From positions 806,001 through 870,000 of the forward strand of contig NZ_CP042239.1 of assembly GCF_007833215.1 (NCBI RefSeq): a stretch of 64,000 bases of DNA, read 5' to 3'. The notes under the pieces were generated by a model. That model worked only from the letters and a program-made list of their open reading frames with translations. It was not told where the DNA came from and searched no databases. The number at the start of each line of letters is the position of its first letter. Positions within the stretch are counted from its first letter, which is position 1. The stretch comes from Sphingomonas suaedae (GTDB lineage Bacteria > Pseudomonadota > Alphaproteobacteria > Sphingomonadales > Sphingomonadaceae). The translations under genes were made by a program, and so were the position numbers. Shown piece after piece: positions 24,862 to 32,904 of this stretch.

Positions 24862-25610
24862 CGCGTGTCCCCGCCCGCGAGACTCTGATCGCCAGCCTGC
24901 TCGGCGCGGGGGCGATCGCTTCCCTCGCGCTCAGCCTGTCGCTTCCCGCGCCGTCCGCCCACGCGCAGATCACGGTGTTCGATCCCAACAACTACAGCCA
25001 GAATCTGCTGACCGCCGCACGAACGCTCCAGCAGATCAACAACCAAATCCATTCGCTTCAGAACCAGGCGGCGATGATCCTCAATCAGGCGAAGAATCTC
25101 GCGCGGGTCGATTTCCCCGAGCTCGATGCCTTGCGCCAGACCATTGCGCAGATCGACGTGCTGATGGGGCAGGCGCAGGGTGTGAACTTCCGCGTCGATG
25201 GTCTCGACCAGCAATTCCGTCAGCTCTTCCCCAACGATCTCGCCAGCGCGCTCGCCACCGACAAACAGGTTATCGCGGCGCGCGACCGGCTCGACAATGC
25301 CATGGCATCCTTCCGGCACACGATGGGCGTGCAAGCCAAGGTCGTCGAGAATGTAGCCGCCGATGCGCGGTCGCTCGAGGCGCTCGCGTCGCGCAGCCAG
25401 AGCGCGCAAGGCGCGCTCGCCGCGCAGCAGACGACCAACCAGCTGCTCGCGCTCACCGCCAAGCAGCAGTTCCAGATCCAGAGCCTGATGGCCGCGCAGT
25501 ACCGCGCGGAGACGATGGAGGCGGCGCGGCGCGCGCAGGCCGAAGCTGACGCGCGCGCCGCCACGCGCAAGTTCCTGGGCACCGGCAAAGCCTACACCCC
25601 CGAGCGCTGA
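24858..25610 (+). CDS. trbJ: TrbJ, VirB5-like periplasmic component
   Basis: A 250-residue exported protein. The signal peptide ends around PSAHAQ. The mature part is helical and Gln/Asn-rich, beginning ITVFDPNNYSQNLLTAARTL and QQINNQIHSLQNQAAMI, a pattern strongly typical of TrbJ. VirB5-like proteins sit at the pilus tip or assist pilus assembly. It overlaps trbE by 4 nt. The 114-bp gap after it, where trbK often lies, contains no credible ORF. Confidence 0.9.
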   Translation: MTRVPARETLIASLLGAGAIASLALSLSLPAPSAHAQITVFDPNNYSQNLLTAARTLQQINNQIHSLQNQAAMILNQAKNLARVDFPELDALRQTIAQIDVLMGQAQGVNFRVDGLDQQFRQLFPNDLASALATDKQVIAARDRLDNAMASFRHTMGVQAKVVENVAADARSLEALASRSQSAQGALAAQQTTNQLLALTAKQQFQIQSLMAAQYRAETMEAARRAQAEADARAATRKFLGTGKAYTPER

Positions 25611-25724
25611 CGAGACCGCCTGTAGCGGCGGCGCCCCCTCGCCGCTGCAGGCGCAGTCCGTTGGGTCCCGGTTTCCTCCCAGCCGGCCGGGGCCCCGCGG
25701 CATCCGCATCACAGGAGCGTCCCA

Positions 25725-27029
25725 ATGAACGACCTCAACGTCATCGACCGCTTCATGGCCGAGTTCATCCGCTACATCGACAGCGGCTTCGGACTGCTGG
25801 GGCCGGATGTGGGCTTCCTGACCAGCGTGCTGATCGGGATCGACATCACGCTCGCCGGGCTGTTCTGGGCGATGGGCGGCGAGAACGACGTCATTGCCCG
25901 CTTCCTCAGGAAGATCCTCTATGTCGGGGTCTTCGCGCTGATCCTGAACAGTTTCTCGGCGCTCGCGGACATCATTTTCCGCTCATTCGCGCAAGCGGGC
26001 CTTACCGCCGGGGGCGGAACCCTGACGGCGGACGACCTGCTTCGCCCCGGCCGCCTCGCCGGGACCGGTTTCAGCGCTGCCTGGCCATTGCTCGATCAGG
26101 CCTCGCAGATGCTCGGCTTCACCAGCTTCTTCGACAATTTCGTGGTGATCGCGGTGCTCGTGCTCGCCTGGGCGGTCGTGATCATCGCGTTCTTCATCCT
26201 CGCGGTGCAGATGTTCGTCTGCGTCATCGAGTTCAAACTGACGAGCCTCGCCGGCTTCATCCTGGTCCCGTTCGCGCTGTGGGGGCGGACGAGCTTCCTC
26301 GCCGAGCGGGTCCTCGGCAATGTGATCTCGTCGGGCACCAAGGTCATGGTGCTGGCGGTCATCGTCGGTATCGGCTCCAATTTCTTTGCCGAGTTCACGA
26401 CCGCGCTCGACGGGCAGGAGCCCGATATCGGCCAGGCGATGAGCCTGGTGCTCGCAAGCCTGACCCTGCTCGGTCTTGGCATCTTCGGCCCCGGGATCGC
26501 CTCGGGCCTTGTATCGGGGGCGCCTCAGCTGGGCGCCGGGGCAGCGGTTGCCACCTCGGCGCTCGCCGCTGGCGGCGTAGCCGTTGCCGGCGGTGTCGGC
26601 GTAGCGGCCGCCAGCGGCCTTGCCGGGGCCGGGCTCGGCGCGATCCGCGCCGGCACATCGATGGGGTCGGCGGCCTCGAGCGCCTACAAGCTCGGTCAGG
26701 AAACCTCCGGCTCGTCGTCACCCGCTGCGGGCCTGCGTGGTGTCGCGTCAGCCGCGCGCGGCGCCGCCGCGCAGCGCCTCGGCAATGCGTTCGGCTTGCG
26801 CGACGCAGCCACGCGTGGCGAGCGCGCGGCCTGGCAGGCGGGGACCTCTACTTCGTCGCCCGCTGCGCCCCCGGCGGGCGCCAACACACCGGACGCGATG
26901 CCCGGATGGGCGCGCGACCTCCAGACCAAGCAATCCCGCCGCCATCACCGCCAGATGGCGATCCACACACTCCAAGGCGGCGACCGCGGCGGTCAGGGTG
27001 CCAGCCCCGACATCAAGGAGAAGGACTGA
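25725..27029 (+). CDS. trbL: TrbL, VirB6-like polytopic channel protein
   Basis: A 434-residue inner-membrane protein. It starts MNDLNVIDRFMAEFIRYIDS and has six or more hydrophobic segments between ~40 and ~300, followed by a soluble Ala/Gly/Ser-rich tail ending in QSRRHHRQMAIHTLQGGDRG. This matches TrbL/VirB6, which forms part of the inner-membrane channel. An AGGAG site lies just upstream of the ATG. The stop overlaps the trbF start by 1 nt (TGATG). Confidence 0.9.
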   Translation: MNDLNVIDRFMAEFIRYIDSGFGLLGPDVGFLTSVLIGIDITLAGLFWAMGGENDVIARFLRKILYVGVFALILNSFSALADIIFRSFAQAGLTAGGGTLTADDLLRPGRLAGTGFSAAWPLLDQASQMLGFTSFFDNFVVIAVLVLAWAVVIIAFFILAVQMFVCVIEFKLTSLAGFILVPFALWGRTSFLAERVLGNVISSGTKVMVLAVIVGIGSNFFAEFTTALDGQEPDIGQAMSLVLASLTLLGLGIFGPGIASGLVSGAPQLGAGAAVATSALAAGGVAVAGGVGVAAASGLAGAGLGAIRAGTSMGSAASSAYKLGQETSGSSSPAAGLRGVASAARGAAAQRLGNAFGLRDAATRGERAAWQAGTSTSSPAAPPAGANTPDAMPGWARDLQTKQSRRHHRQMAIHTLQGGDRGGQGASPDIKEKD

Positions 27030-27847
27030 TGCGCTTCAAACGAAGTCTGCAACGCTACGGGCGGACGCCCGAACCCGAGACCCCTTATCAGCGCGCAGGG
27101 CAGCGCTGGGACGAGCGGATCGGCTCGGCGCGCGTCCAGGCGCGCAACTGGCGACTGATGGCATTTGGTGGCCTGTTTCTGACCACAGGGCTTTCGGCGG
27201 CGCTTGTCTGGCAGTCGCTCCAGAGCCGGGTCGTCCCCTATGTCGTCGAGGTCGACAAGCTCGGCGAAGGGCGCGCGCTTGCTCCTGCAGCGAGCGACTT
27301 TCGTCCGACCGACCCGCAGATCGCGTGGTTTCTCGGTCGGTTCATCACCAACATCCGTTCGCGTCCGCTCGACGCGGTGCTGATGCGCGAGAACTGGCTT
27401 CAGGCCTATGATTTCGCCACTAAGCGCGGCGCGATAGCGCTTGGGGAATATGCGCGTGCCGCGGACCCGTTTGCCGCAATCGGCGAGAAGACCGTCTCGG
27501 TCCAGGTGACGAGTGTTGTGCGCGCTTCGCCGACCTCCTTCCAGATCAAGTGGTCCGAGCGCGCCTATGAGCGCGGCAGCCTCGCGAGCACGTCACGCTG
27601 GACCGCGATCGTGACGGTGAAGCTGCAGCCGCCGCGCGCGGTCGAAGCGCTGCGCAAGAACCCGCTCGGCCTCTATGTCGATGCGATCGACTGGAGCCGC
27701 GAGCTCGAGGCGCCTGCCGAGGCGCAGCCGACCCGCGCATCACCGTCGAGCGCGGTTCGGACGCCGCCGGCGAACCTTCCGCTTGGATCGCCCCTCGATC
27801 CAGGTCTCGGCCAGCAATCCCAGCCCCAACCGGAGATCCGGCCATGA
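27029..27847 (+). CDS. trbF: TrbF, VirB8-like assembly factor
   Basis: A 272-residue bitopic protein. A short cytoplasmic N-terminus (RFKRSLQRYGRTPEPETPYQ) is typical of TrbF. One membrane helix (~45-65) precedes a periplasmic VirB8-fold domain with VVPYVVEVDKLGEGRAL and the conserved WLQAYDFATKRGA. The Pro-rich tail (after ~235) is less conserved. It nucleates the T4SS core complex. ATG overlaps the trbL stop; the stop overlaps trbG by 4 nt. Confidence 0.92.
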   Translation: MRFKRSLQRYGRTPEPETPYQRAGQRWDERIGSARVQARNWRLMAFGGLFLTTGLSAALVWQSLQSRVVPYVVEVDKLGEGRALAPAASDFRPTDPQIAWFLGRFITNIRSRPLDAVLMRENWLQAYDFATKRGAIALGEYARAADPFAAIGEKTVSVQVTSVVRASPTSFQIKWSERAYERGSLASTSRWTAIVTVKLQPPRAVEALRKNPLGLYVDAIDWSRELEAPAEAQPTRASPSSAVRTPPANLPLGSPLDPGLGQQSQPQPEIRP

Positions 27848-28806
27848 AGCACGTTCTTGTCGCGGCAGGCATCCTTGCCGCCATGCCATCACTCGCCCAA
27901 TCGGGGACGCCGCTCGCCGGGCAGCTGGCGCCCACAACTGCGAAGCCTGTCGATGGGCCAGCCGTCAAGGTCTCGCCGACACCCGGCGCGGCGCGCCGTG
28001 CGGTTAGCCGGAAGAAGCCCGCGCCACCTTCGCGCGCCGAATTGCGCGTGCGCGCCGCGAACCGCGAGGCGACACGCGAGCCCGCCGCGCACGGCTTTGT
28101 TCATGCGGTTCAGGTCTACCCGTTCAGCGAGGGTGTTCTCTACCGCCTGTTTGCAGCGCCCGAGCGGGTCACCGACATCACGCTTCAACCGGGCGAGGCG
28201 GTCGTTTCGGTCGCCGCGGGCGACACGGCGCGCTGGACGGTCGGCGACACGACGAGCGGCAGCGGTGAGGCCAAGCGTGTCCACATCCTGGTCAAGCCCT
28301 TCGCCGCGGGCCTGTCGACCAACCTCGTCATCACCACCGACCGCCGCGCCTACCGTCTCCAGCTCGAAAGCACAGCGTCGACCGCGATGGCCGCGCTGTC
28401 CTGGACCTATCCCCAGGACGAGTTGATCGCGCTCCGCCGTCAGCAGGCGGCGGCCGAGGCGGCGCGACCGGTGGCGTCCGCGCTCGCCGTCGAGCAGCTC
28501 GATTTCAACTACGCGATCACCGGCGATCGACCGCGATGGCGTCCGCTTCGCGCATTCGATGACGGTCGACAGACATTCATCGAGTTTCCCGCCGGCATCA
28601 TGGTCGGGGAGGCACCACCTCTGTTTGTGCTCGGGGAGCGGGGCGACATCGAGCTCGTCAACTACCGGATGGCGGGCCGCTTCTACATCGTCGATCGCCT
28701 GTTCAGCGCGGCTGAATTGCGCCTTGGCACGAAGAAGCAGGCGATCGTGCGGATCAGCCGAACGGGTGAGGATCGCTCGCGCCGTCGGCGGGAGAAGGCA
28801 TCATGA
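27844..28806 (+). CDS. trbG: TrbG, VirB9-like outer-membrane core component
   Basis: A 320-residue exported protein with a signal peptide (MKHVLVAAGILAAMPSLAQS) and a CagX/VirB9 domain from ~85, including QVYPFSEGVLYRLFAAPERV and VSVAAGDTARWTVGDTTSG, plus a C-terminal lobe with FIEFPAGIMVGEAPPLFVL and VNYRMAGRFYIVDRLF. VirB9-like proteins form the outer-membrane ring with VirB7 and VirB10. No VirB7-like lipoprotein gene is seen next to it. It overlaps trbF and trbI by 4 nt each. Confidence 0.92.
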   Translation: MKHVLVAAGILAAMPSLAQSGTPLAGQLAPTTAKPVDGPAVKVSPTPGAARRAVSRKKPAPPSRAELRVRAANREATREPAAHGFVHAVQVYPFSEGVLYRLFAAPERVTDITLQPGEAVVSVAAGDTARWTVGDTTSGSGEAKRVHILVKPFAAGLSTNLVITTDRRAYRLQLESTASTAMAALSWTYPQDELIALRRQQAAAEAARPVASALAVEQLDFNYAITGDRPRWRPLRAFDDGRQTFIEFPAGIMVGEAPPLFVLGERGDIELVNYRMAGRFYIVDRLFSAAELRLGTKKQAIVRISRTGEDRSRRRREKAS

Positions 28807-30038
28807 GCGAAGCTTCGCCCAAACCCGAGCTCCCGTCCAAACCCGAGCTCCCGCCCAAGGCCGATCCGGAATCGCTGGTCCTGCGTGGACGACCGCGACG
28901 GATCGTGCGCTTCCGGCGCGGCGCGATCATCGCGATAGCGGCCATGAGCAGCAGTGCAGTCGCTGGGATCGCATGGGTCGCGCTCCAGCCAGGATCGTTC
29001 CGCGCCTCGCTTGGTGACGAGGATGGCAAGGATGTCGCCAGTCGCATGCCCGACGACGCGCTTGCCGGGGCTCCCACCAGCTACGGCGATGTCCCCAAAC
29101 TTGGTCCGCCTTTGCCGGGCGACCTTGGACGGCCGATTTTGCGACGCCAGGAGCAGCTTGGTGCCGTCCCGGCGCCCGATGATGCGCAGGCAGTGTTGGC
29201 GGCTGCCGAGGCAGAGCGCCAGCGGCTTGCAGCCGAGCGCAAGGCAGCGCGTGAGTCCGGCGTGATGCTGCAGCTTGCCGGTTCGCGGACGCATGCCGGG
29301 CCGGGCGGTGCCCAGGACCTGTCGGGCGCGACAAGCCCGGCAGGGCCGAATGCGCCTGAGCCCACTGGTCTTGCACGTGACCCGAACGGGCAGCAGCGAA
29401 AGAATGCGCTGGTCGGCCGTGCCAGCGGTGAGGACGACATCAACCCGCACGCCCTCGCGGCTCCGGTGTCACCATGGACCCTGCACGCGGGCAGCATCAT
29501 CGCCGCGAGCCTGATCACCGGCCTCGATTCCGATCTGCCGGGTCTCGTGACCGCGCAGGTGACGCAGAATGTTCATGACAGCGTCACCGGGCAGACTGTT
29601 CTGATCCCGCAAGGGTCGCGCCTGGTCGGGCGCTATGACAGCGTCGTGGCGTTCGGACAGAGCCGTGCGCTTGTGGTCTGGCAGCGCATCCTGCTGCCCG
29701 ATGGCTTCTCGGTGCGGATCGACAATGTACCGGCGACCGACACCCAGGGCTATGCAGGTCTTGCGGACCGCGTCGATCGCCATAGCTGGCAGCTTCTCAA
29801 GGGGGTTGCGCTGTCGACCCTCCTGGGCCTCGGGAGCGAGTTGAGCTTTGCCGGCGAGAGCGACCTCGTCGAAGCGCTCCGTGAGTCCGCGCAGCAAAGC
29901 GGGGCGCGGGCAGGGGATCAGCTCGTCGGGCGCAATCTCGACATCCAGCCGACGATCCGCGTGCGACCGGGCTGGCCGCTTCGCGTGGTTGTGCACAAGG
30001 ACATCGTGCTGCGGCCCTGGCGGGTGGTCGAGCGATGA
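28803..30038 (+). CDS. trbI: TrbI, VirB10-like core component
   Basis: A 411-residue protein spanning both membranes. The cytoplasmic N-terminus contains a tandem six-residue repeat (PKPELP, SKPELP) encoded by an 18-bp direct repeat at 28818-28853. A helix (~41-61) precedes a long Ala/Pro-rich periplasmic linker and the conserved C-terminal barrel domain, with LHAGSIIAASLITGLDSDLP, LIPQGSRLVGRYDS and VVHKDIVLRPW. The start overlaps trbG by 4 nt, and the next gene overlaps by 4 nt. Confidence 0.93.
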   Translation: MSEASPKPELPSKPELPPKADPESLVLRGRPRRIVRFRRGAIIAIAAMSSSAVAGIAWVALQPGSFRASLGDEDGKDVASRMPDDALAGAPTSYGDVPKLGPPLPGDLGRPILRRQEQLGAVPAPDDAQAVLAAAEAERQRLAAERKAARESGVMLQLAGSRTHAGPGGAQDLSGATSPAGPNAPEPTGLARDPNGQQRKNALVGRASGEDDINPHALAAPVSPWTLHAGSIIAASLITGLDSDLPGLVTAQVTQNVHDSVTGQTVLIPQGSRLVGRYDSVVAFGQSRALVVWQRILLPDGFSVRIDNVPATDTQGYAGLADRVDRHSWQLLKGVALSTLLGLGSELSFAGESDLVEALRESAQQSGARAGDQLVGRNLDIQPTIRVRPGWPLRVVVHKDIVLRPWRVVER

Positions 30039-30271
30039 GCACGGATCTCAAGCTCGCGAGGCTCCCCGAGCGCACCCCCGTCAAGATCATCATCAGCGTG
30101 TCTCCCGATCTCGCCGCGGCGCTGGGCGACTATGCCGTGATCTACGAAAAGACCTATGGTCATAGCGAGCCGGTCGCCGAACTCGTCCCGGCAATGCTGG
30201 CCACGTTCCTCGATGGCGATCGTGCATTCGCAAAGGCGAGGAAGGGGTTGGACCCGGACAAGGCGGGATGA
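30035..30271 (+). CDS. DUF2274 protein at the end of the trb operon
   Basis: A 78-residue protein (STDLKLARLPERTPVKIIIS, SPDLAAALGDYAVIYEKTYG). It matches the small DUF2274 family, regularly found directly after trbI in alphaproteobacterial conjugation operons. The function is unknown; the constant location suggests a role in transfer or its control. It overlaps trbI by 4 nt. Confidence 0.85.
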   Translation: MSTDLKLARLPERTPVKIIISVSPDLAAALGDYAVIYEKTYGHSEPVAELVPAMLATFLDGDRAFAKARKGLDPDKAG

Positions 30272-30278
30272 GCGGCGC

Positions 30279-30611
30279 ATGCAGCTGCTCACGCTCAAGG
30301 AGGCAGCGGCCTTTCTCAGGGTGCATCCCAATACGATGCGCAGCTACGCGGTTCGTGGCGTCGTGCCCGCCTCCAAATTCCGTCGGGAATGGCGTTTTCT
30401 CGACGATGACCTTGTTGCCGCGATTCGAGCCGGATATCCTGGCAGTGCACGGATGCAGCTGAGTGCCGACGATAAGGAGGCAGAGCCATGGCACTCTGGA
30501 AACGTGCAGGCATTTACTACGTCAAGCTCACAGCACCTGACGGAACGCGCATTAGACGATCTACTGGCACGTCCGACAGGCAGAAGGCCGAGGAATATCA
30601 CGACAAGCTAA
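30279..30611 (+). CDS. Excisionase-like helix-turn-helix protein
   Basis: A 110-residue protein. Residues 1-52 form a winged HTH of the excisionase/MerR-like type (LLTLKEAAAFLRVHPNTMRS to FLDDDLVAAIRAG). The tail, with EPWHSGNVQAF and LLARPTGRRPRNITTS, resembles the tails of HTH proteins that sit upstream of this kind of integrase, as far as I recall that family. Its last 124 nt overlap the integrase gene in another frame. A role as recombination directionality factor or regulator of the integrase is inferred from position and fold. ATG 30279 is 7 nt after the DUF2274 stop. Confidence 0.72.
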   Translation: MQLLTLKEAAAFLRVHPNTMRSYAVRGVVPASKFRREWRFLDDDLVAAIRAGYPGSARMQLSADDKEAEPWHSGNVQAFTTSSSQHLTERALDDLLARPTGRRPRNITTS

Positions 30612-31585
30612 AGGCCGAGCTGTGGGATCTTGCCCGCTTGAAGCGAAAGCCCCGGCGCAGCTGGGACGAAGCGGCGCTTCGATGGCTGAAGGAAATGGTA
30701 CACAAGAAGTCCTATCGGGACGATGTGAGCCGGATCCGTTGGTTCACGAAGCATTTGCGCGGCAAGATGCTGGACCAGGTGAGCCGGGACATGATCGACG
30801 GGATCATCTCGCGCCATCTCGCCCGCCGAAAGGATCGCACGAAGGATCTCTATGTGGCGCTGATCCGCGCCATTTTCCGGAAGGCGATGCGCGAGTGGGA
30901 GTGGCTCGAGCATATTCCAGCGTTCAGGACCTATGGGAAGAACGAGCGGCCGCGCGTGCGTTGGTTGACCCACGCACAGGTCGAACGTCTCCTGGAGGAA
31001 CTACCGCCTCACCAGCAGGACCTGATGCTGTTCGCGCTCGCAACTGGATTGCGGCAGGGGAATATCAAGAGGCTGACCTGGGAGCAGGTCGATCTCACCC
31101 GCCGCATTGTCACGATCGGGCACGGCGAGACCAAGAATGGCGAGGCGATGGGCGTTCCGCTCAACGATCTGGCGATCTCGGTACTCGAGCGGCGGATGGG
31201 AGAGCAAAGTCCACACGTGTTCACCTACAAGGGCAAGCCCCTGGGTCAGGTGAACACCAGGACGTGGCGCGGGGCGCTCAAGCGTGCCGGGATCAGCGAC
31301 TTTCGTTGGCATGATCTGCGGCACACATGGGCGAGCTGGCTCCGGCAGAATGACGTACCCACCTGGGTGCTTCAGGAGCTCGGAGGCTGGAAGTCAGAGT
31401 CGATGGTGCGACGTTACGCGCACATGTCGGTCAAGCATCTGGCGCCCTATGCCGACCAGCTGATTTTTGAGGCCAGATCGGGACACAACGGTCCCCTCGG
31501 AAATCGGACGGCGGCAGGTCACAAAAATGGTCACAGTGGAGGCCGAAATAGCTTCCATCTGGTGGCAAACAACCGAACTAAGTGA
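30488..31585 (+). CDS. int: Tyrosine recombinase (site-specific integrase)
   Basis: A 365-residue phage/ICE-type integrase. The N-terminal arm (MALWKRAGIYYVKLTAPDGT) and core-binding domain (~58-145) precede the catalytic domain: Arg189 in ATGLRQGN, Lys216 in GETKNG, His275 and Arg278 in WHDLRHTWASWL, Trp301 in LGGWKSES, nucleophile Tyr310 in VRRYAHMS. All the required residues are present. A ribosome-binding site (AAGGAGG) precedes ATG 30488. The gene points at, and ends 12 bp from, the 3' end of tRNA-Lys, the classic layout for an element inserted in a tRNA gene. It lies directly after the conjugation operon. Confidence 0.92.
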   Translation: MALWKRAGIYYVKLTAPDGTRIRRSTGTSDRQKAEEYHDKLKAELWDLARLKRKPRRSWDEAALRWLKEMVHKKSYRDDVSRIRWFTKHLRGKMLDQVSRDMIDGIISRHLARRKDRTKDLYVALIRAIFRKAMREWEWLEHIPAFRTYGKNERPRVRWLTHAQVERLLEELPPHQQDLMLFALATGLRQGNIKRLTWEQVDLTRRIVTIGHGETKNGEAMGVPLNDLAISVLERRMGEQSPHVFTYKGKPLGQVNTRTWRGALKRAGISDFRWHDLRHTWASWLRQNDVPTWVLQELGGWKSESMVRRYAHMSVKHLAPYADQLIFEARSGHNGPLGNRTAAGHKNGHSGGRNSFHLVANNRTK

Positions 31586-31596
31586 CTGAAAGGAAA

Positions 31597-31672
<76 letters not shown>

Positions 31673-31776
31673 GTTCCGGAGCGGGGAGCGTCTTTACGGG
31701 CGCTCGCCGCGTTCGGGAGTGGCGCCGATAGCGGGCGTGAAACGGGATTGCAACACTCTTTGTTGGAAAATTGTCG

Positions 31777-32904
31777 CTACCAGCGCGCGGTTCTGGCGCT
31801 GTGGCGGTTCTGGCGGTCGATCGCGAAGAGGATGCCGATCGCGAACATCACTGTCATCATAGACGATCCGCCATGGCTGACGAGGGGGAGGGGGATGCCC
31901 GTCACCGGCGCGAGACCCATCACCATGAGCAGATTGATCGCGACATAGAAGAAGATCGTCGCGGAAATGCCGGCGGCGGTAAGGCGCTCGAACTTGCTGT
32001 TGGCGCGCGTTGCGACGCCGATCGCCCACAGGCACAGCGCGATGAATGCGGCGATCAGCGCGACGCCCCCGACCAGCCCGAATTCCTCCGCGACCAGCGC
32101 GAAGACGAAGTCGGTATGACCTTCGGGAAGATAGTTGAGATGCACCTGGGTACCGTTGCCGAACCCCTTGCCGAACAGCCCGCCCGATCCGATCGCAATC
32201 TTCGACTGGGTGATGTGATAGCCCGCGCCGAGCGGATCCTGTTCCGGGTTGAGGAAAATCAGCACGCGCTTTTGCTGATATTCCTGCATTCCGTAGTTGA
32301 TCATCAGCGGGATCGCGACCGCAGCGGCGAGGCCCCCGGCAATGAACAGCCGCACCGGAACCCCTGCGAGAAACATCATCGTCGCGCCCCCCGCAATGAT
32401 CATCATCGCCGTCCCCAGATCGGGCTGGATCAGCACGAGTGCGGCGGGCAGCAGAATGATGATCGCGGCGGGCCAGATCGCACCGAACTTGCGCGTCTCC
32501 CCCACCGGAAGCATTTCGTAGAAGCGGGCGAGCGCGAGGACGATGTTGAGCTTCATCAACTCCGATGGCTGAAGCCGCATGAAACCGAGGTCGAGCCAGC
32601 TTTGCGCGCCGCCAGCGACATGGCCGATCAACTCGGTCAGCATGATCAGCACGAGGCAGATGCCATAGGCCGGTAGTGCAAGCTGGCGGTACCAGTCGAC
32701 CGGCACGCGCGACATGGCGAGCGCGATCGCAAGAAAGATCGAGAAGCGCGCGCCATGGCTGAGCGCCCAGGGGCCGAGGCTGCCGCCTGCCGCCGAGTAG
32801 AGCATCGCCGTGCCGAATCCCCCGATCGCCACGACAAGCAGCAGCGCCCCCCAGGGGAGGCGCATGACGGGGGCGGGGACGAAACCGGGGCCGATATTGC
32901 TCAT
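31777..32904 (-). CDS. rodA: RodA, SEDS peptidoglycan glycosyltransferase
   Basis: A 375-residue polytopic inner-membrane protein of the SEDS family that polymerises glycan strands for side-wall elongation with PBP2. About ten hydrophobic helices are visible, with family segments GAQSWLDLGFMRLQPSELMK, QPDLGTAM and PLVSHGGSSM near the end. ATG 32904 overlaps the PBP2 stop (ATGA). It is the last gene of the mreB-mreC-mreD-mrdA-rodA string, which acts together in the elongasome. Confidence 0.93.
   Translation of the reverse strand: MSNIGPGFVPAPVMRLPWGALLLVVAIGGFGTAMLYSAAGGSLGPWALSHGARFSIFLAIALAMSRVPVDWYRQLALPAYGICLVLIMLTELIGHVAGGAQSWLDLGFMRLQPSELMKLNIVLALARFYEMLPVGETRKFGAIWPAAIIILLPAALVLIQPDLGTAMMIIAGGATMMFLAGVPVRLFIAGGLAAAVAIPLMINYGMQEYQQKRVLIFLNPEQDPLGAGYHITQSKIAIGSGGLFGKGFGNGTQVHLNYLPEGHTDFVFALVAEEFGLVGGVALIAAFIALCLWAIGVATRANSKFERLTAAGISATIFFYVAINLLMVMGLAPVTGIPLPLVSHGGSSMMTVMFAIGILFAIDRQNRHSARTARW

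Noticed and set aside
25611..25724. trbK between trbJ and trbL
   Set aside because: The 114-bp gap has no ORF with a lipoprotein signal or a ribosome-binding site in any frame.
25661..27847. 728-codon plus-strand ORF spanning trbL and trbF
   Set aside because: Its first part is out of frame with the well-supported TrbL; only the last 272 codons are real (TrbF from 27029).
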